From positions 50,383,507 to 50,447,506 of the forward strand of contig NC_135505.1 in NCBI RefSeq assembly GCF_052857255.1: a DNA stretch of 64,000 nt. Direction: 5' to 3'. The notes beneath the pieces were generated by a model. It worked only from the letters and a program-made list of their open reading frames with translations. It did not search any database and was not told where the DNA came from. Of the stretch, positions 43,900 through 56,499 are shown piece by piece. Numbering within the stretch: position 1 is the first letter of the stretch; each line of letters begins with the position of its first letter. Source of the DNA: Amblyomma americanum. Taxonomy: Eukaryota; Arthropoda; Arachnida; Ixodida; Ixodidae. The position numbers and the translations under genes are program-made.

Positions 43900-44991
43900 C
43901 TCTCAATTAAAGGAACAGATCATCAACCTTTAGTTCATGCAAATTGCTTGAACGCGCAATTTGCTCCGTTCATGTCACTAAGCATGAAACTAATTCTTTC
44001 CTTACAACCGGTAAACATGGCGTTGGAGAAAATGTTTTTAGAACCACAAGGAATTCGCATGTAATATTTACCTTTATGAAACCTTGGATAATTTCACGGT
44101 CATTGACTCATTATAGATATCGCTAAAGCCTTCGACGTAATGTTTTCTGACCATCTCCTTTTAAAATTTTGCAAACTTGAAATTTGTAATGACATATAAA
44201 AGAGAGTCAATGCATTTGGGTGCTCGCACTTAACGTATGGTAGCTAATGATTCGTTCAATAATGTTTCATCAGTCAATGAGTGTTGATCATGAGCCAGTA
44301 CCAAGACCTCTCTTCTTTGTTATCTACATTACAGATGTTACTGAGGTCATATCAACAAGTATAGAGGTGTTCGCAGAAGAATAAATTTTCTATGAAGAAA
44401 CTCCCCGCCCTTCTAACACCTCTGTTCTTGCTAGTGATTTTAATAACTTTTCGCTACGTTGCGAAGCTTTGCCCAAGAAGCTTAATGTAACGAAATATGA
44501 GCCAACGAACCTAACATGACTTCCCAAAATAATACCTCCCTTCATAGCTCCCCCTAAGCCTTTGTTTTCATATATAAGTAATTTGGAGTGCATATGATTT
44601 TATAGATATATCCTTGTAAAAAACTCACTTCAAATAGATAGTTGACAATGCTGATCATGTCCTCAGTTTTCTTTGCTGTAAGATTTCGTTCTCTGGATAG
44701 GCTAAAAAATTATTGCTGTTTATACGGTCATTTTCTCTAGAATATGAAATGCGTATACCCTCTGAGCCCCTGATATCAAGTCACCGATTAATCATTCAAA
44801 ATATGTCCAAAATTGCTCCGCTCATTTTCTGCTACCTACTCTCGTTCAGCTAGTGTGGTGCTCATGAAAACAACTCTAGACCCTCCTGATCTTCCAATGC
44901 GCCACCATATTTAAAGACTTTCCGGGGATTCATAAAATGTAGTAAGGGAACCAAATACTGAAAGAATGTCTCCTCACTTTTTTAAGCTGCG
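43900..44991 (+). pseudogene. CR1-like LINE, part 1 (decayed RT)
   Basis: Plus-strand frames show a decayed CR1-like RT: KHGVGENVFRTTRNSH (HGFR region), DIAKAFDV at about 44118-44142 (catalytic motif A, normally D-SKAFD), FEEFAEE-like remnants where the FADD box should be near 44370, and LNVTKYEPTNLT then YLGV-like text further on. It reaches LTFLS at 44990, where gypsy 2 begins. The protein text resumes at 51023 with YVSSSIDHVF. Many stops. Confidence 0.6.
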
Positions 44992-45105
44992 TGTAAGACT
45001 GGCCTTCGCCTTTGGAATCTTCAGAGGCTGGCGCTTAACGAAGAAGACAACGAGAGGTGCCGAACGCTCAGAATCTCGAGCGCCGAACGCTCGGTCCCTT
45101 GTGCA

Positions 45106-45910
45106 ATGCACCGGCCTCCACCCGTGGACTCGGCCTCGTTGATCACCGAAGTCCCAGCACCGAAGTCCCAGCACCCGGTAGCCGCAGATCCAGAGTCCCG
45201 AGTCATTATTACGGGCTCCAGGGGCGCCTGCCGCAATATTGAGCAAGGGTACATTCCAGACCGTGCTTTCAAAATTCTCCACGCATGCGATTACACAGGG
45301 TTTCCGACCCATCGTACCATCGTGTGGGCTCCGGCTCATGCGGGTCTTGAGGGGAACGAGGCAGCCGACGCTGCCGCCCGCGCGCTTACTCACCGGGCGT
45401 CGCCTCATCCGCAGCCTGATCCGGAATTCAATTTCAATCCGGCCATCACCTTTAAAGAGATCACCTCTCTTTATTAAAATTTTCATGGTCTCTATCCCCC
45501 TCCCTGTAAAGGCTTCACCAGGGTGGAGGAGCGCTGGCTTCTCCGCCTCTATACCAATACTGTACTGTGCCCGGCAGTACTTAAGCACTTCAATTCTTCT
45601 TTCTCGGGCGCGTGCCCACACTGTGAGGAGGAGTTTTCGGACACCTACCACATGGTGTGGCATTGCCCTTCCAATCCTGCCTACCCACCCCACCTCCACC
45701 CCACTCGAGAGGCCTGGGAAGCTGCCCTGCGCGGCTGCTCCGAACTCCATGCCCAACAGGCACTGGTAGCTAGAGCCCGAGCCGCTGCGGAAGCTACAGG
45801 GATCCCGGACTAGGGCTCCCTCCTAGTGTTTGTAAGGGACGGGCCCTTCCGGCTCGCCCCATCGACCTCTCACTGTAAATAGAAATAAAAGTTTTCCTCC
45901 TCCTCCTCCT
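45106..45910 (+). pseudogene. I-type LINE 3' fragment inside the LTR
   Basis: Plus-strand frames encode the end of a RNase H domain, TIVWAPAHAGLEGNEAADAAARAL (the W-PAH-G--GNE-AD motif), at about 45318-45390. A short frame change follows, then EERWLLRLYTNTVLCPAV and the zinc motif CPHCEEEFSDTYHMVWHC. The 3' UTR ends aataaaagttttcctcctcc. The target word cccttgtgca is repeated at 45096-45105 and 45911-45920. So this is a 5'-truncated retrotransposition of a LINE with RNase H (I group) into the LTR. Confidence 0.8.
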
Positions 45911-45969
45911 CCCTTGTGCATGCTCTGGACTGACCGCTGCCTCTGGTCTGTGCCTGGACTGTTCCTCTG

Positions 45970-46055
45970 TTTTTTTTTTTTTGAAGCGATGTTTATTTCC
46001 TCAGGGCATAAAAGCTATGAAATGAGAGATGAGTAAGGTGAAGAGATGAGTAACC
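45970..46055 (-). repeat. Small poly(T)-led insertion in the LTR
   Basis: Starts with about 14 T and has no match in the 3' LTR. The T run suggests a short poly(A)-tailed retroposed piece on the minus strand. Its source is unknown. Confidence 0.5.
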
Positions 46056-46229
46056 GCTCGTTTTTCGCGACGTTGTGCTTTGCAAGACGTTCATTATTAC
46101 AAGTGGTGGAGGTGCCAATGATCCCCTTGCCCTGAACATTCGCACTCGCGCATTGCCAACTGCCTCTGAATGTCACCCAAACCGGTTCACCGCTTCCGTC
46201 GCCTCTCTTCTGTTCCGGCGCCGCGCGCC

Positions 46230-47395
46230 AGCGTGACCCGGACGTCTTCAGCGGCACAGATGACACATATGTGGAGGATTTCTTGGCCTCCTATGAACGA
46301 TTAAGCGCATACAATAAGTGGGACGATACCGTCAAGCTCACCAACGTTATCTTTTATTTGAGCGACGTAGCCAATCTCTGGTTTCGAAACCACGAGGCTG
46401 ACATCTCAAGCTGGGCAGCTCTAAAAATCAGTCTGACAGAAGACTTTGGCCATCCCGAAGTGCAAAAGCTTCGCGCCGAGCAACGCTTGCGAAGTCGGGC
46501 CAAGCAAACCGGTGAAAATTTCACAAGTTATATAGAAGATGTCGTCGAATTCTGCAAGCGTTCATAACTCTTCGAACTCTGCAAGCATAATATGTCTGCA
46601 AGATCAGACATATTATGAAATGCATTGAGGATGATGCCTTCCAGATGCTCGTTGCCAAAGATCCCCAAACTGTCTCCGGTGTCATCGGCTACTGCCAAAG
46701 CTTGGATGAGCTGCGCAAACAGCGCCTTCCTACCCGGCGGGCAGGCTTTCAGGAGGCCGCACTTTCCAGCATGGCTATCCTAGGGTACTTTACTCTGGAC
46801 CAACCGTCGCTCCTCCAGCGCATCCAGCAGTTAGTACGTGAGAAAGTCGCATGTCAGCTATCTTTGTCTACCTGGCCGCATACGCCTGCGCCGTCGCTCA
46901 CTCCCAAATTAAGCGTTTTATCGAGGAGCAGGTTGCTGATGTCCTGCCGCCTCCTCCTCAGCAACCGCTGATCGCGGATCCCCTGACGTACGCCGATGCC
47001 GTGGTGCGGTCGCGGCCCTCACCTGCTGCCCCTGTCTACAGGCCACCTAGCCGGCAGTTAGAACCCCAGCGACCTGCAACCCCACCTTACCGTCTGGTTT
47101 CCCGCCCGCAGCCACTCAACCCCTGGCAACACAAGACGACCGCCCTATTTGCTAGGCCTGTGGCGTCGCTGGCCACGTGGCTCGTTTGTGTCGCGGTCGT
47201 GACTACCGTCCCTACGATTATAGGCGTGAGCCGACGTACGACCTTCCGCCGTCGTCCTCGCCTGCATCACACGTGCCGCCTCCGAATTCTACTTTTCCCA
47301 GTTACTATCCCCTCTCCCACCGCTCGGCGTCTCTTCGCCGTCGTTCCCGTTCTCCGATGCTCCGCCGCCAACCCGCATTCCACGCGGAAAACTAA
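46230..47395 (+). pseudogene. Gypsy 2 gag, frameshifted
   Basis: The capsid-like core starts near 46230 with RDPDVFSG and is in frame at 46271-46567: EDFLASYERLSAYNKWDDTVKL, LSDVANLWFRNHE and LRSRAKQTGENFTSYIEDVVEFCK (Mag-like gag). A second frame at 46615-46730 has DDAFQMLVAKDPQTVSGVIGYCQ. A Pro-rich linker follows. The zinc knuckle near 47147-47190 reads C, stop, ACGVAGHVARLC, so CCHC is readable but with a TAG in it. At least three frame changes. Confidence 0.7.
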
Positions 47396-47454
47396 ATGCC
47401 GCAGTTCCGGAGGGAAGAACTGCGTCATCAGCGAATCACTCAAGACCTGTTTCT

Positions 47455-47721
47455 GTGCCTGCAAATATTATTACAGTGTTCGTTGAGGGAGTTGCCGTCG
47501 AAGAACATGTTGATACTGGCGCAGCCGTTTCCATTCTCAGTCACCCTCTGTCGCAGACTGAAAGTGACACGCCCCTTCCATTCGTTTTTCTCCGCACCGC
47601 CAGCGCGCAGGACATTCGACCGTTAGCCGCCTGCACCGCCCGCCTGCTCATCGAGAACGTTCCCTACACAATCGAGTTCATCGTCCTCGCCCGCTCCACT
47701 TACGATGTCATCCTTGGTTAG
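47455..47721 (+). pseudogene. Gypsy 2 protease
   Basis: The frame has ITVFVEGVAVEEHVDTGAAVSILS, with an intact DTGA active site, then LLIENVPYTIEFIVLARSTYDVILG, the flap and the second loop (usually DVILG-DFL). A TAG follows directly after ILG. A short retropepsin that would cleave the gag-pol polyprotein. Confidence 0.75.
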
Positions 47722-47956
47722 GACTTCCTCTCCTGACATCACGCTGTTATTGACTGTTACCGTGCTCAGCTTTACTTGTCGCCCTAAAATGACGCCTTTG
47801 GACGTAACCGGGGCTGCTGCCGCTACTGTGGTCGTCTCAGAGGACACAGACGTTCCGCCTTTCTCTTCGGTGCTGGTGCCTCTTTCTTGTGCTGCTCTCT
47901 AAGATGCAACTGTCACTTATACTCCCTTTTTACGATGCGCTGACCAGAAGTCTGTT

Positions 47957-49500
47957 TTGCTGCCTCATGCCGCGCTGACAATTGTTCGTGGCTCCAGCGC
48001 TGTTTATGTGGCCAACCCGTTCTCCTGCCCTACCACTTTACTCCGTGGCCAATCGCTTGGTAGTGTCGCCTTTCTAGATCCCGCCTCAATATGCCCCCTC
48101 GTCGATTGCACGGCCGGCCTTCACGTCAGCGCCATTACGCCGGTTCCCATCACCAATCAGTCTTCCGTCGACATTTTTCGCCGTTCGGTCGACGCCGCCC
48201 TGACGTCTACCCAACGAGACCAGCTTGTCGCCGTTCTGCAGCGTTTTCAAGCTTTGTTTAACTACCAGCAACCTTTCTTGTGCCGCACCACCACCGTTAC
48301 CCACTGTATTGACGCTGGAACTCATGCCCCATTGCGCCAACGTCCGTACCGCGTGTCAGCCGCTGAGCGCCGCATCATTGACGAGCAGGTGACCGACATG
48401 CTCCATCGACACGTGGTACAGCCGTCGCACAGCCCGTGGGCATCGCCAGTGGTCCTGGTAAAGAAAAAAGACGGTTCCATCCGGTTCTGCGTAGACTACC
48501 ATCATCTGAACAAAATTACACGCAAAGACGTTTACCCTCTCCCCCTTATCGACGATGCCCTCGACTGCCTGCAGGGCTCCGAGTTCTTTTCTTCATTGGA
48601 CTTGCGCTCCTGTTACTGGCAGGTGCCGATGGCGGAGGTCGATCGCCCAAAAAGTGCATTTGTCACACCCGACGGGCTCTATGAATTTCATTCCCTTCGA
48701 CCTCTGCAATGCACCCGCCACATTTGAGCGCATGATGGACAGCATACTCCGAGGGCTCAAATGGCACGCATGCCTTTGTTATCTAGACGACATTGTGATT
48801 TTTTCGTCTGGACTTTTCGTCTCACCTCCAGCGCCTTGAGACTGTTCTTCGCTGCCTTGCCGACGCTGGCCTCAAACTCAATTTGAAAAACAGCCGCTTC
48901 GGAGCTCTTCAGCTCACTATTCTCGGACATGTCGTGTCGAAGGATGGCGTTATCTCTGACCCGGCCAAGTTGCGCGCTGCGGCCGATTTTTCGAAGCCCA
49001 CTTCTGTAAAAGACTTCCGCAGTTTTATCGGCCTCTGCTCCTACTTCCGCCGCTTTGTCCGCATTTTCGACACTAACATTGACCCCCCTGACCTAGCTCC
49101 TTTCCAGCCACGACCTTTTGGCTTGGTCGCCAGCCTGTGATGAAGCGTTTACGACACTCCGTCACCTCTTGATCACTGCACCAATTCTGCGTCACTTCAA
49201 CCCTCGTTCTCTGACGGAACTCCACATCGATGCCAGCGAAGCCATCGATGCCTAAACACTCCTTCGATGGAGTGTTAGGCATCCTTTGGGCGATCGTCAA
49301 ATTTCGCCCCTGCCGGTACGGGCGCCCTTTTCACGTTGTCATCCATCACCACGCCCTGTGCTAGTTGTCCTCTTTGAAAGATCTCTCTGGTAAAACTGGC
49401 GCGCTGGGCCCCTCGACTCCAAGAGTACGACATTCGCGTAATCTATCGTTCCGGCCGCAAAAATGTCGATGCTGATGCCCTCTAACGTTCCCCTGTACCA
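47957..49500 (+). pseudogene. Gypsy 2 RT and RNase H, frameshifted
   Basis: Frame 47957-48727 has PLRQRPYRVSAAERRIIDEQV, VVLVKKKDGSIRFCVDYHHLNKIT, FFSSLDLRSCYWQVP and [13 protein letters not shown] frame change follows, then [35 protein letters not shown], with an intact YLDD, in frame 48555-48839. The connection frame at 48883-49140 reads LTILGHVVSKDGVISDPAKL and FRSFIGLCSYFRRFV. RNase H is reduced to scraps: a HIDAS-like word near 49225, then [23 protein letters not shown] near 49420-49485. Inactive. Confidence 0.75.
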
Positions 49501-49659
49501 TCTGAGGCAGTGCCTTGTATATCCGACCTGCCTTCTTTGATGTTTGACTCCGCTGAAATGGCTTATGAGCAACGCAAACACCCGTGGATCACTTGCCTCT
49601 AGATCCCTTATCTGGCCAATAGTCTCGACCTCCTTCCCGAGCACTCCGTTGCCAGTGCC

Positions 49660-50420
49660 ACCATTTCGCCTTCCAATATGAGCTTCTTTACCTCCGCAAC
49701 TACCTCCCGGATGGTCGCAAGGGGCTTCTCGTCATTCCAACACATCTGCGCTCCTTCCTTTGCTCTTCCTACCACGATGATCCCCATTGTGCCCATGCCG
49801 GATTCTTGAAGACATTCACCCGTCTACGACAGCGGTACTACTGGCGTGGGATAGCCCTTTATGTCCGCAACTTCGTTCAGTCCTGCAGCGCATGCCAGTG
49901 ACGCAAACATCCACCTCGCCAACCCGCCGCTCCTATGCAGCCGCTGCCTTCCCCAGCGCAGCCCTTCGAGCGTGTTGGCATCGACCTCTACGGTCCTCTT
50001 CCCAGCACATCAACCGGGAACCTCTGGATCATCGTTTCCATCGACCACCTTACACGCTACGCTGAAATTTCGCCTTTACCTCCGCTACAGCCCACAACAT
50101 TGCATCCTTCATTATCCATCGCATCATTCTTCTCCATGGTGCACCCAAAGAGCTTCTCAGTGATAGAGGTCCGGCCTTCTCCTCTGAAGTTGCAGAAGCT
50201 CCCCTTCAGGAATTCAACGTCGTTCACCGCACCAGCTCCGCCTACCATCCCCAGACAAATGGCATGGTTGAGCGTTTTAAACGCACCCTCGGCGACATGC
50301 TGGACATGTATGTTTCTTCCGACCATTGTAACTGGGACTGCGTTCTCCCTTTTATCACATACGCTTACAACTCCGCTGCTCAAGCCACCGCCGGATTCTC
50401 CGTACTTTCTCCTGTAAGGC
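49660..50420 (+). pseudogene. Gypsy 2 integrase, frameshifted
   Basis: HDDPHCAHAGF-like text near 49770-49805 (HH), RQRYYWRG then SCSACQ-like CC near 49885-49905, and QPFERVGIDLYGPLPSTSTGNLWIIVSIDHLTRYAE (first Asp) near 49960-50065. SDRGPAF near 50160-50175 gives the second Asp, and YHPQTNGMVERF near 50238-50275 gives the Glu. The D-D-E set is readable only by moving between frames. Confidence 0.65.
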
Positions 50421-50817
50421 CGTGAGCCTTCTTGCACAATGGACCCCAATCTACCTTACCGCCCTGATGCTTCCGAATTTACACCTCTTTCTCAAGCCGC
50501 AACTTATGCCGAAGAATGCCGACAGCTTGTCCGGTCCTTCACTTCTCACGCCCAGCGGCAGCAAGAAAGCCCCCGTGATCCCCCTGCACTTCCTCCGCTA
50601 ACCTTCCTGACTATTTGGTCTGGCAATGGAAACCCTCCTCAGGTCTCTGCCTTTCCACCAAACTTGTTAGCAAGTACCAGGGACCCTACCGTATTCTTCA
50701 GCAGACATCTCCCGTCAATTACATTGTCCACACGATCCGCCTCAAGCCATACTACGACCCCGCCGTCGTTACATCGCCCTAGACCGCCAGGCTGGCGCCC
50801 TTTCGCCCGGAGGGAAT

Positions 50818-51022
50818 TGTAAGACTGTCCTTCGGCTTTGAAATCTTCAGAGGCTGGCGCTTAACACAGAAGACGACGAGAAGCGCCGAACGCTACGAAG
50901 CTTGAGCGCCGAACGCTCGGTCCCTTGTGCGTGCTCTGGACTGACCACTGCCTCTGGTCTGTGCCTGTACTGTACTGCTGGTTGTTCACGGCGCTGTGCT
51001 TTGCAAGCCGTTCCTTATTACA
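50818..51022 (+). repeat. 3' LTR of gypsy 2
   Basis: 205 bp, TGTAAGACTG to TTATTACA, free of the insertions seen in the 5' LTR. Confidence 0.85.
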
Positions 51023-51250
51023 TACGTATCATCCAGCATCGATCATGTATTCAACGTAAGCACTCGAATTTGCGAAACTGGCAAGTATTTTCATTCTTTC
51101 CTCCCCAGGACAAGGTCAGACCTCAACCACTTCCCACACTGTGTTGTCACCATACCTGAATATGGCGCCTCCAGATATGCGCTTCTTCGCCGATTAGGTT
51201 GGAGACGCTTATTGTATTGTCTTCTCTGTTTCCATTTTGTGTTGTTACCA
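51023..51250 (+). pseudogene. CR1-like LINE, part 2 (C-terminus)
   Basis: Resumes with YVSSSIDHVFNVSTRICETGKYFHSFLPRTRSDLNHFPHCVV, the C-terminal F-PRT--DWN-LP motif of CR1-like proteins. It continues the frame interrupted at 44991. Confidence 0.7.
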
Positions 51251-54200
51251 CACCTATTTGGTCCAATAGAAAATAGATATATAAAGATAAATTATTTAAC
51301 AAGGAATAAATGACTTGTTTTTTCCGACACGGTACAGTTTGTATGTGCTTCAAAACTCGCCTCGCGGACGACATGTTCAACAGTAGGAAAACTGAATTTT
51401 GTATATTTTACCAAGAGACGCATACGCAGGTAGGATGCAGTTTCCAGTTAACGAAATGATGTCTTTAGTAATGTATGGAATCGCGATTTCTAGTGCATTG
51501 TTATCGAACACTTAAACAATAGTAACACTATCTTGAAAATTAACGCACCTTGTAAGGTAGAGACGGAAAGCTTGTCTACAAGAGGGTTACGGTTGACAGC
51601 TAGCATGTAAAGCATTAGATTTCTCATAAAAACGAAGAGGTAATAGTGGGACCGCAATCGTCGGGCGCAGAACATTTAAAGTCCTGGACGCCTCTCAGAG
51701 CTACCAAGTAACCTAGAGGCATAGCAACATAATAAAAATCACCGCGTTGCGATGCCACGTAATGAGAATAAACAAAAAGGTAACTGTTCGTCTAAAATTC
51801 AACACTGCTGAAGCAAGTAACCAGTAACTCAAAGTGAAATTTGATGGCTGTAATGCGTGCTGTCTTCTCAGTGGTATTCTGGGCTCTTCTTGTTTGAAGG
51901 AATGCAGGTTCTGCTCTTGGCTGATAAAAACAGCTGTAGTCCCCTAAGTTATCTATATTCAACTAATGCGGCTCCGCGCTTCATAACTATCTCGAAATAA
52001 ATGCCGCAGAAAATAATGAATCAGTGGAAACTCTATAACAGTTTCCACCTGAATTGGCGGCGGCCTCTCTATCCTCTCTTCGTACTCAGATAAGTGCTAG
52101 CGGCTTTTAATCTCAACTCTTCGCGTTGGCTGATTACCAATATGGTCCTCTTGCAGCGCATGTGTTTGAGTACTCACTTATACTGACGGAGGCTTCATTT
52201 CCATAGATAAGAAAGTCTAGAGTGGCCACGTATTCATACTTCTGTGGGTCGCTACAGATGGGTACGTTAGATTCTTTAAAAAATAAAAATATAGATGCAT
52301 AACTTTTTAAAATTTTAAAACAGAGACTCAGAACTTATGAACTCCAGTGGCGTACAGCTATGCGGCAGATAACATTTTGACAGTAGTTCATTTAGTGTGA
52401 AGAGGGACGTAGCCAAAAGTTTAAGAATTTCGTCTTACATCACATTGCAATAAATCAATGTCTCCGGTTCTGAGCAGAAGAGAGGCTACCTGAAAAAACT
52501 TGACACGCATGTCGCTACAACTAGGATGGCGCAGTGCATGCATTTTTTGTCCTGTGAGGACGTTCGTACAATGGTCAAATCAGCCGATGATTTTAAGATG
52601 GTGTCAGGTGGCATGGTGCGCCGCTGAGGTCGTCAGTGCCTAATAGGAACCTCATTTATCCCTAACAAGAATGCCAAGAGGGCACGTACACAAGAAACCT
52701 TCACGATCGCATGATCTTGAGGGCATATCGGGAGCATCTTACGCGGTAAAAAATGCAGCTCTATGGAATCAGCTTTCAATGGCGCAGTTGTATCAGAGCA
52801 CCCTCTCTCTACAGACTACCGAAGGAGATTGCTTTTCTAGATGGCTGGCATAGGGATGACCTTTAATGCCTTTGGTACCGCTTTATGACACGTTCTTATT
52901 TGTTGTTTTTTCTTTCAGTGATTCCGATTTATTCCTGCGCTTCAAGTAATGGTTGAGTTGTTAGTTTACGATACGCGATTTAAATTCTTTACATTCTTGA
53001 GTTTTGCGGTAACTTCTGTAAAACGTATTGCTACTTCTCTTATAACGCATCAGAATGGATGATGACACAAACAGAATGCAGTTGACCTAAGTGTAATACT
53101 ATCCAAAGAAAAGGCTCTTAAACATACCTCAAGATTTATAGCAGGTGTCGGGCCTACCCGATTTCTTTCAAATTGCAGAGGCGTAGCGCACGGTTAAATT
53201 TGCTCGAGAGAAGTCTAGTAGTTTGTCGCAAGCCAAAATGGTCATAACGGTGCATGATGGCGGTTTGAAAAAAAAAAGAACTTCGGAAAAACAAAGTATT
53301 TAAGGTATAACCTGCACAGATCAGCTGTGCAGAAACACAACTCTGCTCGTGGCAAGAACTTTACAACATAAAGTCGCGATCGTAGCCGCCTACCTATCAC
53401 GCCATATTTAAACCAACTCTAGAAAATGTAACATACGGAGAACTCAGCATCACCAACATTCTCTCTTAGACTGCGCTCAAGCAAACCAATACTTCAGTGT
53501 TGTAAAGAGAACAGGGGCTTCCGTCTCAACCAATGGTTCCTTTGTTTTCTGCTGTCAAGAACGTTCGTGCCATCTGTCTACCATTAATTCCACGTACACT
53601 ATTGTTGATCATACATATAAATGGTTCGTCGTGTTATTTTCTACGAAGCACCGCAAACGCGACCCCTGTATCGACAAAGTGAAAAAGCATGCCGGTTGCG
53701 CGGCCACGCGCTCATTGACGTCATCGTTGTACTCATCGCTGAATCCGAATAATTACGCCGCAGCCACTACAGCAAAATACATCAGCCTGTATCAGAGAAC
53801 GTTTTGAGGAGAGGTCACTTTAACGCGAAACAAATATTCTCTGCCAAAAAAAAGTGCTAAAAAACTTCGTTTCTGCTACGGTGATCTAGCACAAGACGAT
53901 GAGCCCCAGCGTGATGCGGCGCTGCTCCAAGGTAACGACGCCACACAGTGAAGCCATGACGACACACCCGTGCCACCATTCCTATATTCGACGAAGCCGT
54001 GACCCGAATCGAATAACCCGTCCCGATTCCAGCACAGGAACGTTAAATACTGTATGTGGAATTGAAGACCGCAAGGTTACCCCCTGTGTAGATGCGGATC
54101 CAAAATTCTCTGTCAACAGCGCACCCTTGCACACTGAAATATAGACAACAAACGAGATGGCCTGCAAATCTGCGCAACTGGTGGCCACTTTATACACCCT

Positions 54201-55500
54201 TAAAAGCGATTCATTGCTAAGACAACATTCAACGAACCCATCATACCCATGACGTTTTCGCTTTCCAGGATTGCTCGGAAAATTAAAAACACGCATATTG
54301 TACGATAAGCTGCAAACTAAAAATGCTAATGCGCCTACTTTCACCTCGCCGATAGTTCTGCAGGTCATGGTGCGTTCTCTTATCCCTAGCTTTCATATCC
54401 GGCAACGAGGCTCAAGTCTTGTGCCGACGCAGTGGCTTGTCGCGACGTTCACGCAGACCGTATACCCAAAGCACGCCAAATTCACAAAGGTTACTCTGGC
54501 AAGCGCATCGCGAATTGACCGAAGTGAATGGTGCTGTAACCTTCATGTCAATTATTACACAGTTGTTAGAGTACAAATGGGTTTGCGCTGGCAAGAAATT
54601 GTTTTCCAGAATTTCAGAGCGCGAAAAAGAAGTGGCAATGGCTAGAGTAAGTTTACATATGGACGCATATGGCCCAAGCCGCATATTTTTTTATTTATAA
54701 CCAGTTGGCTTATTCGCTGTTTTGTTGTTGCTTTGAAGGCCATATTAAGCGAAAAATGGTATTGCATTGATATTCTCATCGCTCATTTCCTTGTGTGCAT
54801 GAGAGGGTTGATGGGTCTCTTTATAAAAGATAATATACATCTACATATGTCTTGTTCGTACGATACTCAAATCTTTCTACGACTCCCGCGATAAGCTTGT
54901 TGACCTATAGGTAGACCACAAAGGCCTTGAAGCATGCCAGCTATTAATTCTCTATTCACCTCCACGAGTATGCACAAATGATTTGTCTTTTTTGCCAAAG
55001 GGAATGAATGTTACGTTTTTCGACACGCTTGAATAAAGGGTTTCTCTAATTAAAACTTCTGCTTACCAAACCAACATATCCGTCAAATAAGGATCCCCGC
55101 TATACTTTCCAGTGTACCTGGAAACCCTCTGAGCATTCTACATACCATTAGTGAAACTTCTTCTATTTCAGGTTGATAATCAGAAGCGATTCTGGAAGGC
55201 GTTGATGTTCATTAATTTATTCATTTATTTAAAAGATTTCATTGGGAGTCCCCAGGCGAAGAATCTGTAAAGAAAAAGCTTGAGAGTGCCTGAGATCCGT
55301 ACAAGGCAGCAGCTTACAGAGTACCACAGTAAAGTACCAGTTGACCCACAAAACAGTTAAAATTTAGCACAGGTATCAAACAATTTACAATTCACACTCA
55401 AAAATAGTCACAAAGTGGTTTGCTCGTGCTTACTACTTTGAAAAACATAGCACAGCAAATTCTGTCCTCTCATTGGCATCGCAGCTCGCGCGCACAGGTT
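51251..55500. other. Long non-coding stretch, no recognised gene
   Basis: AT-rich, with short frames only. One candidate exon at 52273-52176 is listed separately. The segment 53890-54670 is less AT-rich with moderate frames on both strands, none recognised. The region 55190-55420 may be repeat-derived. Confidence 0.35.
52176..52273 (-). other. Candidate coding exon, unrecognised
   Basis: On the minus strand a pyrimidine-rich acceptor (tttttattttttaaag) and a gtgagt donor bound 98 bases. One frame is open through it (NVPICSDPQKYEYVATLDFL and on). No family is recognised and no partner exon was found. Confidence 0.25.
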
Positions 55501-55859
55501 TTTCTCAAGAAAATCCGGCCTAGTGGTTGGTGCAAGGACTGTACACTACTCCATTTCTCAGTATAGGATGGCATTGTGTGCCTCCCAGATATCCCTTCGT
55601 TGCGCTTTATGCGTAGAGGACAGAGAGTGCGTTGCGGGCCTTCTTGGCGCCATGCTCACACTTGTCATTCGTATGTATTCATATCGTCTCTATAGATTGG
55701 GCGTGCAATATGCAGTATTTTTCGGTGAAATCACCAAATATGATAACAAAACGGCGTGCTTGAAAGTGCCAGTCTTGTTATCAAGAAGCTCGTAGCTGAG
55801 CTGAATTCTAGTTAATTGCCTTTTATTTAGCATATTTTAGTTGTTAGGGCAAATAGCAA

Positions 55860-56085
55860 TTTCGTAGTGTGTAAATAGTTTTTGTATACATCACCTCTCC
55901 ACCTATCCTTTGTTCCTGTCCCTCATCTCTTTCATTTCATTTCTCTGTTCTGCCTGCTATCCTTTACTTGCGCGCTCCAGCTCAGGTGCTTCAGTATTGA
56001 TGGAAGATACCGGGGCTAGCAAAAACCTTTTCCTTTCTAACTTATATTTATTAATAAAACTACTTACTACTACTAGTCATTGGAA
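55860..56085 (+). repeat. 3' end of an unidentified retroelement
   Basis: The stretch ends 'aataaaactacttactac', an AATAAA followed by a (tac)n run, the form of a LINE 3' end. No coding part is attached. Confidence 0.4.
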
Positions 56086-56499
56086 GACGACGACATTAGT
56101 ATTAAAGCGTAGTCTTTCTCAGAGCTTGATTTTTGTTTATTTTCATATTATTTTATTTATTCAATACTGCCTACCTTTTGGGTCCAGGCAGGAGGGAAAT
56201 AAAACGAGATACAAGGCATCGTAACGTTCAGCACACAATTTAAGAGATCAAACACCGAATACAACACATGCATGATTCGAACAAAAAATAGGGAACTCGA
56301 ACCAAATTTCCTTTTCTCCAGTACTGGACATACAACATTCAAAAGTCTTTAAAGAAAATTGGCAATGATCTCAGTGCTCATTAGACCCCTGAAAGGAAGC
56401 TAGTTTCACTCAGGTATTGTTCGGGGAAAATAAGAATATTTGTACAAGTTTGTTCTGGCACGATAAGGTGCCGAGAACTGGGCGTGACGATGCCTCGTT

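Larger units (their letters stand above)
44992..46101 (+). repeat. 5' LTR of gypsy 2, carrying two insertions
   Basis: LTR parts are 44992-45105, 45911-45969 and about 46056-46101. Between them lie a LINE fragment and a small poly(T)-led insert. Removing both leaves about 205 bp, equal to the 3' LTR. Confidence 0.85.
44992..51022 (+). mobile_element. Ty3/gypsy element 2, decayed, in a CR1-like LINE
   Basis: The 3' LTR is 50818-51022 (205 bp). The 5' LTR occupies 44992-46101 because two later insertions stretch it. LTRs start TGTAAGACTG and end ATTACA. The flanks show tgcg (44988-44991) and tacg (51023-51026), a 4-bp duplication with one change; a single tacg restores the CR1-like reading (S-Y-V). 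A purine stretch (ggaggg) precedes the 3' LTR. Coding parts are broken. Confidence 0.85.

Noticed and set aside
44974..45756. 260-codon minus-strand frame
   Set aside because: It spans an LTR and a LINE RNase H in antisense; no protein family is recognisable.
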